Of a stretch of 64,000 nt of DNA, positions 24,085-33,357 are shown piece by piece (position 1 is the stretch's first letter; every line of letters begins with the position of its first letter). The stretch lies in the NCBI GenBank assembly GCA_020740775.1, contig JAHEWK010000011.1, positions 1,054,001 through 1,118,000 of the forward strand, written 5' to 3'. A program made the translations under genes and the position numbers. This DNA is from Ilyonectria destructans. Its lineage: Eukaryota; Ascomycota; Sordariomycetes; Hypocreales; Nectriaceae. The notes under the pieces were generated by a model. That model saw only the letters and a list, made by a program, of their open reading frames with translations. It was not told where the DNA came from and did no database searches.

Positions 24085-24450
24085 AATGCTCATGGGTTTT
24101 CCGGAAAGACGTTATCCCCATGGTTCATCGTCCAGAACGCGTTGGCTTATATTTGAAAGGGTCAAGCTAGTACCTGTTTTAATACTATATTTCCGTCATC
24201 TCTCGAGAGGTATCTAGCTAGTTACGCACGCGCACATTCTGGTGATCATATCACTGAGTAACCGGTACACTTGCCATCAAGGTCATGCTGCTGGATGAGC
24301 CGCAGCAGCCAAGTGGCACCAAGGGGAATGCGTCGACAATCAGCTGATGATGCTAGTCAAACCGCAAGAGGAAGGGGGACTTATTTGGATTAGTGAGAAT
24401 ACCTTGACGCCCAATTCCTCTCCGTCCTGTGCCTCAGCCAACAAAAGATC

Positions 24451-24523
24451 CTTCATCAACCAACAACACACCCTGCCTCAACCGACAGCACGCCCTTCAT
24501 CAACCAACAACACACCCTACCTC
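24451..24523 (+). repeat. 29-bp direct repeat, two copies
   Basis: Copies at 24451-24479 and 24495-24523 differ at one base (G/A). They lie about 240-310 bp upstream of the secreted protein start codon. The core is CAACCAACAACACACCCT. Confidence 0.8.
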
Positions 24524-24617
24524 TTCGGCCAACAATACCGCCGACTTTGAACTTAAATCCCTCTAGACTACAGCGAATGAGGCGCCTCAGCAAAGATATC
24601 CAGCCGCCTGTGAAGCA

Positions 24618-24626
24618 TATATATAC
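24618..24626 (+). promoter_or_regulatory. TATA box of the small secreted protein gene
   Basis: TATATATAC lies 142 bp upstream of the ATG at 24760. A CT/CA-rich leader follows, which is typical of strongly expressed filamentous fungal genes. Confidence 0.55.
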
Positions 24627-24759
24627 CGGATGAGAACCCGCGTAATTCAAGGACCTTCACCAAGCATCTTCACATCTTTGCCTCTACTACTACAACAAAA
24701 CTACTACTCTCTGTATCCACCGGCTACCAAATAAGTCCCCCATCCACACCGAATTCAAC

Positions 24760-25038
24760 ATGCAGTTCTTCCAGATTGCCCTTTTCGGCCTTGCTGCCAT
24801 GGTCTCTGTCAGCGACGCTTGCAAATGCTACAGGACCGGGGGCGGCACTAACAACGGCGCTACTCACAAGTGCTGCAACGATCTTGGCGGAGTTTGGCAG
24901 TTCGGAAACGATTGCCGTGCCAGTTCCATCTCCGAGCACCTCCGAGGATTCGACCTTTGCTGCAAGGGCCAGGGGTCCGACTGCGACTACCCTCACAAGA
25001 GAGATGAGGCTTACTGGGCGAATGTTGAGTCGTCTTAA
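24760..25038 (+). CDS. Small secreted cysteine-rich protein (candidate effector), 92 aa
   Basis: This is a single-exon gene with a clear signal peptide (MQFFQIALFGLAAMVSVSDA) and likely cleavage before CKCYRTGG. The mature part has eight cysteines at residues 21, 23, 38, 39, 52, 67, 68 and 75, so up to four disulfides. The pattern is C-x-C ... CC ... C ... CC ... C. That is not the hydrophobin order (C-CC-C-C-CC-C). A dibasic KR at residues 80-81 would be a Kex2 site and would release an 11-residue acidic tail (DEAYWANVESS). Glycine-rich loops (RTGGGT, KGQGSD) are present. No known family is recognised. Size, secretion and cysteine content fit effector-type or antimicrobial-like proteins, but function is not shown. 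Confidence 0.8.
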   Translation: MQFFQIALFGLAAMVSVSDACKCYRTGGGTNNGATHKCCNDLGGVWQFGNDCRASSISEHLRGFDLCCKGQGSDCDYPHKRDEAYWANVESS

Positions 25039-25597
25039 TTACTTGGTTCCCAAGGAAGTTGGACAGGAGGATGGACAGGGGGCTGTGTATTCAGTGAGCA
25101 GGTCGGGTTGTGAGCAGGAAAGAAGGCTCAAGGGGGGTAAAGAAATATATATTGCATGTTATATACAATTCTACAACCGTTCTGGATCACCGCATTCCAC
25201 ACGCTGATTGTATGCTGGGCTCGGGGTTTATTTGTGAGCCCCCTGGTTAGTTCCATGCTCGCCACCATCAACAGGCAATAGCCCAAAAATAGAAATTGAT
25301 AAAGGTACCCAGGCGTCTCAAGTTTCTGCCATATCATAACGCCTGATGTAATCACATATCGTCAATTACTGCTAATTCGGTGTCAGCAACATCATCAATT
25401 ACACTAGCCTATCCACACGCGTTTTCTTCTTTCATTCCCCCTCCCCCCAATCCTTCTCGTCTGTCTCTCGCTCGTAGCTATACCAACCGCGCTCTTCGGT
25501 TTCTAAATCCGGCATGTTTCAATAACGGTTCGGGCGCTTTTGCTGCTCTAGTCTCCGATACCGGCGAGCCGCATTTAGATACCTCCTCTTCGCCTTG
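25039..25597. other. Intergenic stretch
   Basis: This is the 3' flank of the secreted protein gene and the region before the GT69 relic. An open frame at 25380-25598 may hold decayed N-terminal sequence of that relic (LDTSSSP end) but cannot be assigned. Confidence 0.4.
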
Positions 25598-26343
25598 ATG
25601 GCCTGGATCATCCTCGACACAATTCTGGTTCACCAACATCTAGATATCGCGAGCCGAGAACTTCAAGCTCGTGTCTATATTGCCAGCTTGCACTGGAACA
25701 ACGAGCGCATTCGTCGCCCGTCTTGCACGAGGGCATTCTCGATCCGGTGGAGACTTTCGGCCCTAACAATGTTTTCATAAGCATGCATGAGAGCGGGAGC
25801 TGGGACCATTCTAAAGACGCCCTCCGCCAACTCGACAGTGAGCTTTATACACTTGGAGTTATTCGGAAGATCACATTAGACGAGACTACACAGGCTGATG
25901 AGATCGCCTTCTCGCCTGCGGAACCCGGCCATGGCTGGATCAAAACATCGCGTAATAGGATGGAGCTTTGGAGGATCCCATACCTTGCTCGGTTACGAAA
26001 TAAATATCTTCAGCCATTGATAGAGATGGCACAAGATGAAATCACCTTCGACTACGTTCTTTTTTTTAAACGATGTTGTTTTTACAGTATATCCTTACGC
26101 CACACTATTACTGGCCCTGCCGTATATATTGACATTGTTTAGGTAACTGATGTTCTTTCTTTACTAAATACGAACAACGGCAACTACAATGCGGCATGTT
26201 CAATGGATTTTAGCAATCCACCCCAGTATTATGATACATTTGCACTTCGAGATGCAGCTGGTCATGAACATGCTACACATAGATGGCCCTACTTCTATTC
26301 ATCGCAGTCTAGATCGGCTATGAAAAGTAGATGTCCCGGATAG
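25598..26343 (+). pseudogene. Decayed GT69 alpha-1,3-mannosyltransferase (CMT1/CAP59-like)
   Basis: Family segments follow one another in different frames. They are VYIASLHWNNERI; LDPVETFGPNNVFISMHESG with SWDHSKDALRQLDSELYTLGV; ITLDETTQADEI; RIPYLARLRNKYLQPL; FDYVLF; then NDVVFT after a one-base shift in an eight-T run at 26060-26067. A 56-bp intron (26087-26142) is still recognisable. After it comes VTDVLSLLNTNNGNYNAACS, with FSNPPQYYDTFALRDAAG, ending at a stop where the family normally continues through its conserved cysteine-containing C-terminus. At least two frameshifts and a premature end make it non-functional. Intact members are Golgi enzymes that add mannose to capsule or wall glycans. 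Confidence 0.8.
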
Positions 26344-27063
26344 TTGATGGTACCTTTCCTTATGACAATATCGGGAAAGTTGTCAAACAACTAACTACCG
26401 CGCGTGGCGTATTCCGACCTTGTAACCTTGGTTGCGGTTTTATGCGGGGATAACCTTCATCCATCCATCGACAGAACCATGCCGCCTCGGCCCTGCTTGC
26501 GGGGTATCTATATTGCAACTCTTGGCATGAATACGAATTGGGAATAATGGCCTCACTGGACGTTACTTTGATCGGAAAATGCCAACGGAAAAGTCAATTA
26601 GGAACGGAAAAGCTAAGAAAGGCCGGAAAAATTAAGCATAATTTCGAGAACCTTAAATCTGCATCTAATGAAAACACGCATTTTCCCACAAGTCGGGACG
26701 CTTCCTCTTGCAGGAAGATCTTCAAGACATCTCCACCCCCACAAACGGCGGCCTCCAACCCCGCAAACAATTGACAGAAACACATCATATGCTCTGGCAA
26801 CAAGATCTCTTTTTCCGATTGAGTAATTTGACCCTGAGCTTATTTGCCATCTACTGATTTCTACTGGTGGAAAAAGACCGAAACCCGGGAGGAATTGGCC
26901 TGTCCAGCATCTCAACGGTGACATAATGGACGCAAATTGGATGAGGTTCCTGAACCGCTGGCGAGCATTTAAGGATTCGCCCGCGTCTACTTACGTTGAA
27001 GGAATTGCCACCCTACTCAGTAAGCTGCCAGCCCTCCTCGTCATCTATCTTTGAGTGCGCATC
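26344..27063. other. Promoter side of GH105; further GT69 debris
   Basis: The first 40 bases may still carry decayed GT69 sequence (MVPFPYDN in another frame). The rest is AT-rich with no gene recognised. It should contain the promoter of the GH105 gene. Confidence 0.4.
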
Positions 27064-28348
27064 ATGAAGGCATCAATTCTCTCAACTGGGGCGATGGCCG
27101 GAGTAGCCATGGCAGCTGGCGTGACGCTGCCCAACGGGTGGTTTGCGATTCCCCCCACAGCAAAAATCGAGCCCGGAAAGTTCAAGGGCGAGCCGAGATA
27201 CCTTACATGGATGGCAGACTCGCAAATTCAACACGGAGTGGAGCCTACTCTTGCGTACACGGTGTCGTCCTATTACTCCGGCGTCATGCTGGCATATGAG
27301 CGAACTGGGAAGCAGAAATACTTGGACTACGTCAAGTATGGAATCGACATTCTCCTGTACCCGGATCAGGATGGGAGCATATTGATGTACAACAAAAGCA
27401 ACTCCATCGACGACATTCGCATTGGCCATACTTTTCTCGACATTTACAACGCCACTGGAGAAGAGATTTACAAAACGGCCGCAAAACATCTTCGTAACCA
27501 GATTGATCGCACTGGTCGTACTCCTGACGGTGGTTTCTACCATCGCTATCCTGCCTACATCGACCAGATGTGGTTGGATGGTATCTACATGCTCGATGTG
27601 TACTACGCCAGGTGGACTCACGAATTCGAGCCCAACAACAACACTGCGTGGGATGACATTGCGTTGCAATTTGATCTCATAGATGCTGGAACCAGGGTTG
27701 AAAAGCGCACAAACGGTCTGCCACTCCATGGGTTCGACGTCAGCAAGACTCAGATTTGGGCCGATCCAGTCACCGGCGCCTCTCCGCACGTTTGGGGAAG
27801 GGCTGTTGGATGGTATATTATGGCTCTTGTTGACACCTTGGACTACTTCCCCGAGAGCCATCCGGGACGAAAGCGCCTCCTTGGATATTTGAAATCCCTT
27901 TCCAAAGCCATTGTTGCGGCCCAGGACAAGAGGACTAAGGGTTGGTGGCTCGTCATGGATCCTGGTCTGGAAGGTCGATCCGGTAACTACATTGAGAGCT
28001 CTGGATCGGGAATGTTCGTTTACGGATTGCTCAAGGCTCACCGCATGGGGTATATCAAAGAAAAAAAATACCTCCAGGCAGCACTTGACGGCTACAAATT
28101 GATGACTGACACCTTTGCTTCACCACGGGGACGCGATGGAGCTTTGGCGTACGAGTGGACTGTGCAAACCGGTAGCTTGAGTTCAAACGGAACATTTGAG
28201 GTAAGTTGCATGGCAATTCTATTGGTTGAAACGAAACTGACATTATGAACAGTACTATGCCAGTATGCCTCTATTCGAGAACGATCTCAAAGGCGTGGCC
28301 CCGTTCCTCTTCGCCAGCTACGAATACGAGTTGCTTCAAAGTAAATAG
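27064..28348 (+). CDS. Secreted GH105 unsaturated rhamnogalacturonyl/glucuronyl hydrolase
   Basis: The model joins 27064-28200 and 28253-28348 with one 52-bp intron (GTAAGT...GAACAG), giving 410 aa. An N-terminal signal peptide (MKASILSTGAMAGVAMAAG) directs secretion. The (alpha/alpha)6-barrel family is recognised from DGGFYHRYPAYIDQMWLDG, which holds the catalytic Asp after Trp-Leu, from HVWGRAVGWYIMALVDTLD, and from the closing ALAYEWTVQTGSLSSNGTFE with YYASMPLFENDLKGVAPFL. GH105 enzymes remove the unsaturated uronic acid from the non-reducing end of oligosaccharides made by pectate or rhamnogalacturonan lyases. Some members act on ulvan or arabinogalactan products. The gene fits a plant-biomass or plant-associated lifestyle. 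No other pectin gene is in the window. Confidence 0.88.
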
Positions 28349-28547
28349 GGCTAATTAGAAAAGCGAATGTCAATATCGCGTCGCGTTATTGTCCGGCAAG
28401 TCTCCTCGCGGAGCAAGGTTCTAATGTGATGGTCTGAGAAAAGTTTGTTTTGGGCTTATGACTTCGATTATCTTATGAATTGAAGTTGCGAGTCGAGTAC
28501 TTCGAACTGCCTTTCGCCTAATGTCCGTGACCGTTCCCGAACCTATT

Positions 28548-28916
28548 CTATTGACCCCTCTTTGTACCCTGGTCCTCCATTCCTGCTTTTGGCTCTGTAA
28601 CCAGGCTGCTGTTCGCGTGTCCAAAAGATCGAGCGGATTGTTGCTTGACCGATTGCGTAGTGTCAATGAAGACGATCGCTAAATTGTTCCAAGGTTCCTC
28701 ATTTGTCGGTGCTGCCAGCCAACGAGCGATGGCGTTTCCTGTAGGCTCTTGTCTCTTGTTGTCTTCTTGCAAGGGGGGCTGACACCACGAACGGGGGACT
28801 TGGTATTGGTGGCTAGAGACCGGTTGAGTTGACGATGAACTGGCTTGAAGCCTTGTACTTTTCTGGTCGAGAGACCGTGGCTGGTGGTGGGGGGTGTTTG
28901 GAGGAGGTGAGGACAT
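28548..28916 (-). CDS. Possible small hypothetical protein, 122 aa
   Basis: This open frame starts at a true ATG (28916) and encodes a hydrophilic, Pro/Ser/Gln-rich N-terminus (MSSPPPNTPHHQPRS). A more ordered segment follows (AIARWLAAPTNEEPWNNLAI). There is no signal peptide, no known domain and no cysteine pattern. It lies between the 3' ends of GH105 and the proline-racemase-family gene and could be part of their UTRs. Confidence 0.3.
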   Translation of the reverse strand: MSSPPPNTPHHQPRSLDQKSTRLQASSSSTQPVSSHQYQVPRSWCQPPLQEDNKRQEPTGNAIARWLAAPTNEEPWNNLAIVFIDTTQSVKQQSARSFGHANSSLVTEPKAGMEDQGTKRGQ

Positions 28917-29364
28917 GATTCTTTCGGTGAGGTTCTCTAATTGATTTGGATATTGAAGAGTTGTAAAGAAATTTGTTGATGGTTTAGCATGGCATCTTTA
29001 TATTTATCGTTGGACTATGACTGCTTAAATACCCATCAGCTTGGTATCGACATTGACGTACTTGTAAGAGTAAGCTTGTAACCGCGAGCTGCTCGTGATA
29101 CTAGAGTGGTTGGTTCGAGAAAATTGGCACTGGAGAGCCTCATCTCGTGACCGCATCGGGACTGGAACAAAGATATGTGAATTGCCCGTTTGTTGCTGAA
29201 TTTGGTACTTAGTAAGAAACTGGAGGATGGATGATAAGAGAGTGCTATTTTTTTGCTTCTTTTCAGAGTCGCTGAGTTGAATACGGATGATGCATTTGCA
29301 AAGGGGACAAGTTGTACGTTGTTGCGACCTAGCACTGATACTGAAATATCTCAAAGCGATCTTT
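28917..29364. other. Intergenic, 3' flank of the hydroxyproline gene
   Basis: AT-moderate sequence with short open frames only. It is likely the 3' UTR of the minus-strand enzyme gene, plus upstream sequence of the doubtful small ORF. Confidence 0.4.
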
Positions 29365-30405
29365 CTACTCCGTGTTGTGCCACTGATCCCCAACTCGGAA
29401 CCCCGTCGGAAACGGATCACTTGAGTCCAAAACGATCTGCTTGAAACTAGTGATCCATGCACGACCCTTGACCGTTGGTAGAACGGCTGGGTAGCCACCG
29501 ACTGTCGTCGTGCCGCGGATATGGCTCACAAACTCCGTTCCGATGATACTTTTATGTACGAACGGCTCGTTCACACTAAGCTGGCCACGCGCATGCATAA
29601 TTGCCAATCTCGCACATGTGCCTGTTCCGCAAGGGCTTCGATCAAATCGTCCGGGTGACACTACTACCGTGTTCACCGCCGTCTTACCCTCTCCTGAGGG
29701 CAAGTCCTCTGGCGGATGCGTAAATTCCAGAATGCTTACTCCTTTGATACTAGGGTTCTCCGGATGCACTGGGGTGTACGCTTTCTGGACTGCCTTCTTG
29801 ATCTTCTCTCCAACTTCAACCAATTTGGGACCATATTGGTTCTCCACAGAAAGACCAACCGAAGCCGCATCAACAACGACATACATCATTCCGCCCCAGG
29901 CAATGTCGACAGAAACTGTGCCTATATCGGGGACCTCAACTTCGTAATCAAGTTTGAAGACAAATGCGGGCACGTTATCGAAGGAAACGTTCTTGCACTT
30001 GCCGCCTTCGCACTCGGCTCTCGCGGTGACCAATCCCGCAGCTGTGTCCAGTACCACTTCGGTAATGGGTTCTTTCATGGGTACCATACCAGTCTCCAAC
30101 AGCACAGTAGTCGTACAAATGGTGTTTGAACCGGACATTGGGGCGTATTCTTCGCTTTCCATAATCAGGAAGCCGGCGTCGGCCCGAGGGTCGCAGGGTG
30201 GAAGGACCAAGTTGGTATTCATTGAAGATCGGCCTCTTGGCTCGTTTAGAACGAGCTGCCTGAGTTCATCCTTCTTGGTCGAAAAGTGTTGTAGCTTCTC
30301 GAACATTGTTTTACCCGGGACATCGAGGACACCGCCGACAATAACGTCGCCAACCTCACCCTCAGCATGACAACCGACGACTGAAATAGTACGAGAGAAA
30401 GGCAT
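29365..30405 (-). CDS. Proline racemase family: trans-3-hydroxy-L-proline dehydratase-like
   Basis: This is a single-exon protein of 346 aa, a normal length for the family. The two active-site segments are visible. The first reads APMSGSNTIC, with serine (residue 91) in place of the first catalytic cysteine of proline racemase. The second reads DRSPCGTGTCARL, with the second cysteine (about residue 259) kept. Loss of the first cysteine removes the two-base racemase mechanism and is typical of trans-3-hydroxy-L-proline dehydratases. These dehydrate the substrate to pyrroline-2-carboxylate. The GHAEGE-like start (VGCHAEGEVGDVI) and the MESEEYAPM approach are also family features. It is probably cytosolic, used to take nitrogen and carbon from hydroxyproline-containing proteins such as collagen or plant wall extensins. 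Confidence 0.85.
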   Translation of the reverse strand: MPFSRTISVVGCHAEGEVGDVIVGGVLDVPGKTMFEKLQHFSTKKDELRQLVLNEPRGRSSMNTNLVLPPCDPRADAGFLIMESEEYAPMSGSNTICTTTVLLETGMVPMKEPITEVVLDTAAGLVTARAECEGGKCKNVSFDNVPAFVFKLDYEVEVPDIGTVSVDIAWGGMMYVVVDAASVGLSVENQYGPKLVEVGEKIKKAVQKAYTPVHPENPSIKGVSILEFTHPPEDLPSGEGKTAVNTVVVSPGRFDRSPCGTGTCARLAIMHARGQLSVNEPFVHKSIIGTEFVSHIRGTTTVGGYPAVLPTVKGRAWITSFKQIVLDSSDPFPTGFRVGDQWHNTE

Positions 30406-31161
30406 GTTATTTTTCTGGAAGGTGAAGAAGCAAGGATTTTAGATGGAGAGACATCTTAATCCCCACCCCGATGATCTATTTATGTTATTTCCGGGGTCGG
30501 GCATTGGGCACTGCCGACGTTCGGCACCTAACGCGGATGACCATCCGGTCTCAGGTCCCAATCTCTGGCCCGAACAAGACCGCGCCATGTAGGCGTGCTA
30601 TCAGAAGATAATCATCGAATCCTCTCCTAGATTTACCTCTTTTGTACTGGCTATAATCGCTTCATCTAAAGTAGACGATAACATGAGTTTTAGCCTGTCA
30701 GAGCGGATTCGAAATGGTTATGACCGACCCATTCCCCGCGCAACAGATTTCGTCTACTTCCTTATTATGATCGGTTCACATACCCGAACTCTACGCGCAG
30801 TCAACCCGAGATCAAGTGGACTCTCTCTCGCCGCCTTCCTAACCTAATGATTTGAGTTTCATCATATAAGGTATTGTTCTTAAGTGAGCTTATGTTAAAA
30901 TTGGCCTGGGTAACCATGCAGCGCATTATTCTGCCATATGGTTGTATGGCCAGAACAGGGACTGCGTATTAATGCGTTGTGCTTGTCAATTTAAACATCT
31001 TCCACCCTACGCGTCATTCTGCACATTTGCTTTCCCAACATGACCAGAATGCTGGCCAGTTTAATCGCTCAGGCTTCGGAGGTGATACCCGACGACATGC
31101 TTGAGCCGCGCTCCCACTCGACAACCGACCCCGCTTTCAAGGATGATAAGGAGCTCCTGTC
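30406..31161. other. Promoter side of the hydroxyproline gene and Fic 3' flank
   Basis: This contains the CCG palindrome and a TATA-like CTATTTATG near 30475. At the right-hand end lies a 41-codon plus-strand open frame (31040-31165). Nothing else is recognised. Confidence 0.45.
30512..30526. promoter_or_regulatory. Palindromic CCG-N5-CGG site upstream of the hydroxyproline gene
   Basis: TGCCGA-CGT-TCGGCA is a perfect inverted repeat with CCG/CGG half-sites, 107 bp upstream of the minus-strand ATG at 30405. A second spaced CCG/CGG pair lies at 30491-30500. Such pairs are bound by Zn2Cys6 regulators. The regulator here is unknown. Confidence 0.4.
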
Positions 31162-31165
31162 TTAA
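31040..31165 (+). other. 41-codon open frame, protein-like tail fragment
   Basis: The frame runs from ATG to TAA and encodes an acidic, protein-like segment with VIPDDMLEPRS and FKDDKELLS. It looks like the C-terminal exon of a lost gene, but no upstream exon is visible. It ends inside the 3' end of the Fic gene on the other strand. Confidence 0.2.
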
Positions 31166-32172
31166 TTGCTATCTATTGCATTCTTTCCAACCTTTGCCTT
31201 GCCTGCTACCTTTTTCTTCATCTCTCGAAGACGCGTGACTGATTTTTGCAAAACGAAAGTGGCATATTCGCCATGCCCTTCCATCTCCTGACTTGCTCGC
31301 CTCTTGATGCCCATGTACTCCTCCCTTTCTTCAGCTTGTTCGCCAATTGGGACGATGATGCCGGCATATCGGCAAAGAATGGCGTTGAGAATCATGCGAC
31401 ATACTCTGCCGTTACCATCCTGGAAAGGGTGAATTGATACAAATTCAAGCGAGTACTTGGCGGCGATTGAAAAGGGATCAATGGCGTGCTCTTTCTCTGC
31501 AGTAGCCAGTTCTTGTACAAGGCTGTCGCACATGTCCTTCATTTTCGCTGGAACGAAGTTTGGAACGGTAAAATTCGTTGCTCCCGCACCAACAATAACA
31601 GTCCGATATATCCCACCATATTTCTCTGCGGGAACGTCCGGCATATTTGGCTCAATAATTAGTATACCCTCTGAAAGTATCTTGTGTGTTGCCTTAATTA
31701 AGTCCTCGGTGAGATCTTGATTCTCGACGATGAATGCGTGAATGAGGTATTGGAAGGCTTTTGCGTGTTGAACGATCTCCTTGCGACCCCTGAGGACATT
31801 CTGAGGGGGTAGCTCGCGAAGACTTGGTTGTTGACGATAGAGGTCATCCAAAGACACCTCGTCGGTATTCTCACCAGCGAAGACCTTGCGGCATAGTGAG
31901 GCGGTGATTTCCCAGCCAAGCCCTGCCCGCTCAATCATATTGCTGCCGTATATAGCGCGGAGTGTGGTTTCCTGGATTTCCTTGGAGACACATTCTTGCT
32001 GCATTCCATCGAGTGCGGTGGTTTGCATTGTTGTAATCCAATTTGAGGCTTTCTCAAATAACTTTGTCGGATCTTGGTCTTGAGCATACTGGCGGTAGAT
32101 ATCCTGGGAACGAATTTGTAGGTCCAATGAGGGCCATGCCGTGGATATGGTGTTCGAAAGACTTTGCATCAT
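31162..32172 (-). CDS. Fic domain protein (putative AMPylase or other nucleotidyl transferase)
   Basis: The Fic core motif HPFQDGNGRVCRM is complete (H-P-F-x-D-G-N-G-R), with the catalytic His and the nucleotide-anchoring Arg. Upstream, GSNMIERAG resembles the autoinhibitory helix S/T-x-x-x-E-G/N of class II Fic proteins, with the Glu present but Gly/Asn replaced by Arg. The segment PAEKYGGIYRTVIVGAG matches the flap region before the core. The frame stays open to 32292, but the first in-frame ATG is 32172, giving 336 aa. A short 5' exon with a GTAAGA donor near 32329 and a CACAG acceptor near 32241 could add an alternative N-terminus. There is no signal peptide. Fic enzymes usually transfer AMP to Ser/Thr/Tyr hydroxyls; the target is unknown. 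Confidence 0.8.
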   Translation of the reverse strand: MMQSLSNTISTAWPSLDLQIRSQDIYRQYAQDQDPTKLFEKASNWITTMQTTALDGMQQECVSKEIQETTLRAIYGSNMIERAGLGWEITASLCRKVFAGENTDEVSLDDLYRQQPSLRELPPQNVLRGRKEIVQHAKAFQYLIHAFIVENQDLTEDLIKATHKILSEGILIIEPNMPDVPAEKYGGIYRTVIVGAGATNFTVPNFVPAKMKDMCDSLVQELATAEKEHAIDPFSIAAKYSLEFVSIHPFQDGNGRVCRMILNAILCRYAGIIVPIGEQAEEREEYMGIKRRASQEMEGHGEYATFVLQKSVTRLREMKKKVAGKAKVGKNAIDSN

Positions 32173-33357
32173 AACATCGAACTTCTTAGGATTGAAAGGG
32201 TCGTAAGCTATGCCCGAATTATGCAAGGGATGGAAATTTGGACTGTGAGGAAGGTCAAAGAAGGGGTTTTGAATATTTATTGTTAGGTCCAAGCCCCAGA
32301 TAATACAGAGAAAAAAATAACTTTTATCTTACCGAGGAGTCGACTCTATCAAGGTTCCCTACGATACCTTGATGGTAAATCTTCCAAGCATATGCACGTG
32401 TACTTTTTCCTAATCTAGATTTCTATTCAACCTTTTTCAACCTTCCAAGGTACGCATAATCGGGATGGCAGCCGAAGCGACTTGTTAAGGCCGCCTTAAG
32501 TCTCGGGAGATTAAAAAAAAAACCACCCAAAAAAAACCATAAGAACTGGAATTTTATTATTTGGAATTTTATTTTCTGTGCCTCACACACGTCTGTTGTA
32601 CAACAGTACCGCAGCAGAGCGGAGGGGCAGAATCGATTGTTGGAAACTTGAGTTTCTCCGGAGTCAAATCCTCAAAATCTGTGCAACATCTTTGATCAAA
32701 GGGAAGAACTAATCAGCATCTAATCAGTTCTGATTGCTTTTAGGTCGCTTCTCGATTGTTAAACCTCGGTCGCCATGCTCTAATCTCCAAGACAAGTGGA
32801 CATGTTGTTTTCACTCATGGGCAAGTGGGCGACGTTAGTGTATAGCAGAAAGCATGAAAATCAGTGCAAGTTAAATAAAATAGCAGTGCTCTCATAGACG
32901 ATCTTATAAATAATTGATGCTTGTGTCCCTCTAATTAGTCGGCGATGGTATTTACTGGCCGATGGAAGTTGGAACTGGGTATACAGGTCAGTATCCACCA
33001 TCAATCAGTGGAATGAATGGCATCATGCAGGGACTCGCTGAGGCCATCAGAAAATAGACTGGGGCTCTGCCAAGACCTTTACATGGCGTGTGTTTTTTCG
33101 ATTGCGCGATCTGTTAACTAAATCCAGACCGTTGGCGTTGATCGGGAATATGATGGAGATTAGTGACCTTGCTGGTATTGGCTTTTATGTCGCCGGCATC
33201 GGGATTGTAATGGTCCGATAACAAAACGACACTTTAATGGTATTTAAACCGTGGGATCCCCCCACAAGTCATTTATGGTTACTTCTGCTCGATTTTACAT
33301 TGCTTTTAATGAGAGCATCCAGAATTATTTCTTCCTAGTCAATCACATGTGGACACG
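32173..33357. other. AT-rich divergent intergenic region
   Basis: Possible 5' exon and promoter of the Fic gene at the left, and promoter of the monooxygenase at the right. It has A-runs near 32513 and 32531. No gene, RNA or repeat is recognised. Confidence 0.45.

Larger units (their letters stand above)
22492..24759. other. Intergenic region with hairpin repeat and effector promoter
   Basis: No gene is recognised. The region contains an imperfect 35-bp inverted repeat (23329-23448), a three-copy 8-bp tandem (24061-24084), a GA run near 23085, a 29-bp direct repeat (24451-24523), and the TATA box and CT-rich leader of the small secreted protein gene at 24760. Confidence 0.5.

Noticed and set aside
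24760..25038. Hydrophobin interpretation of the eight-cysteine protein
   Set aside because: The cysteine order is C-C-CC-C-CC-C rather than C-CC-C-C-CC-C, and the hydrophobic loops of hydrophobins are missing.
27082..28041. 320-codon minus-strand frame inside the GH105 gene
   Set aside because: It is a shadow of the GH105 coding sequence, where the codon pattern and family motifs are on the plus strand.
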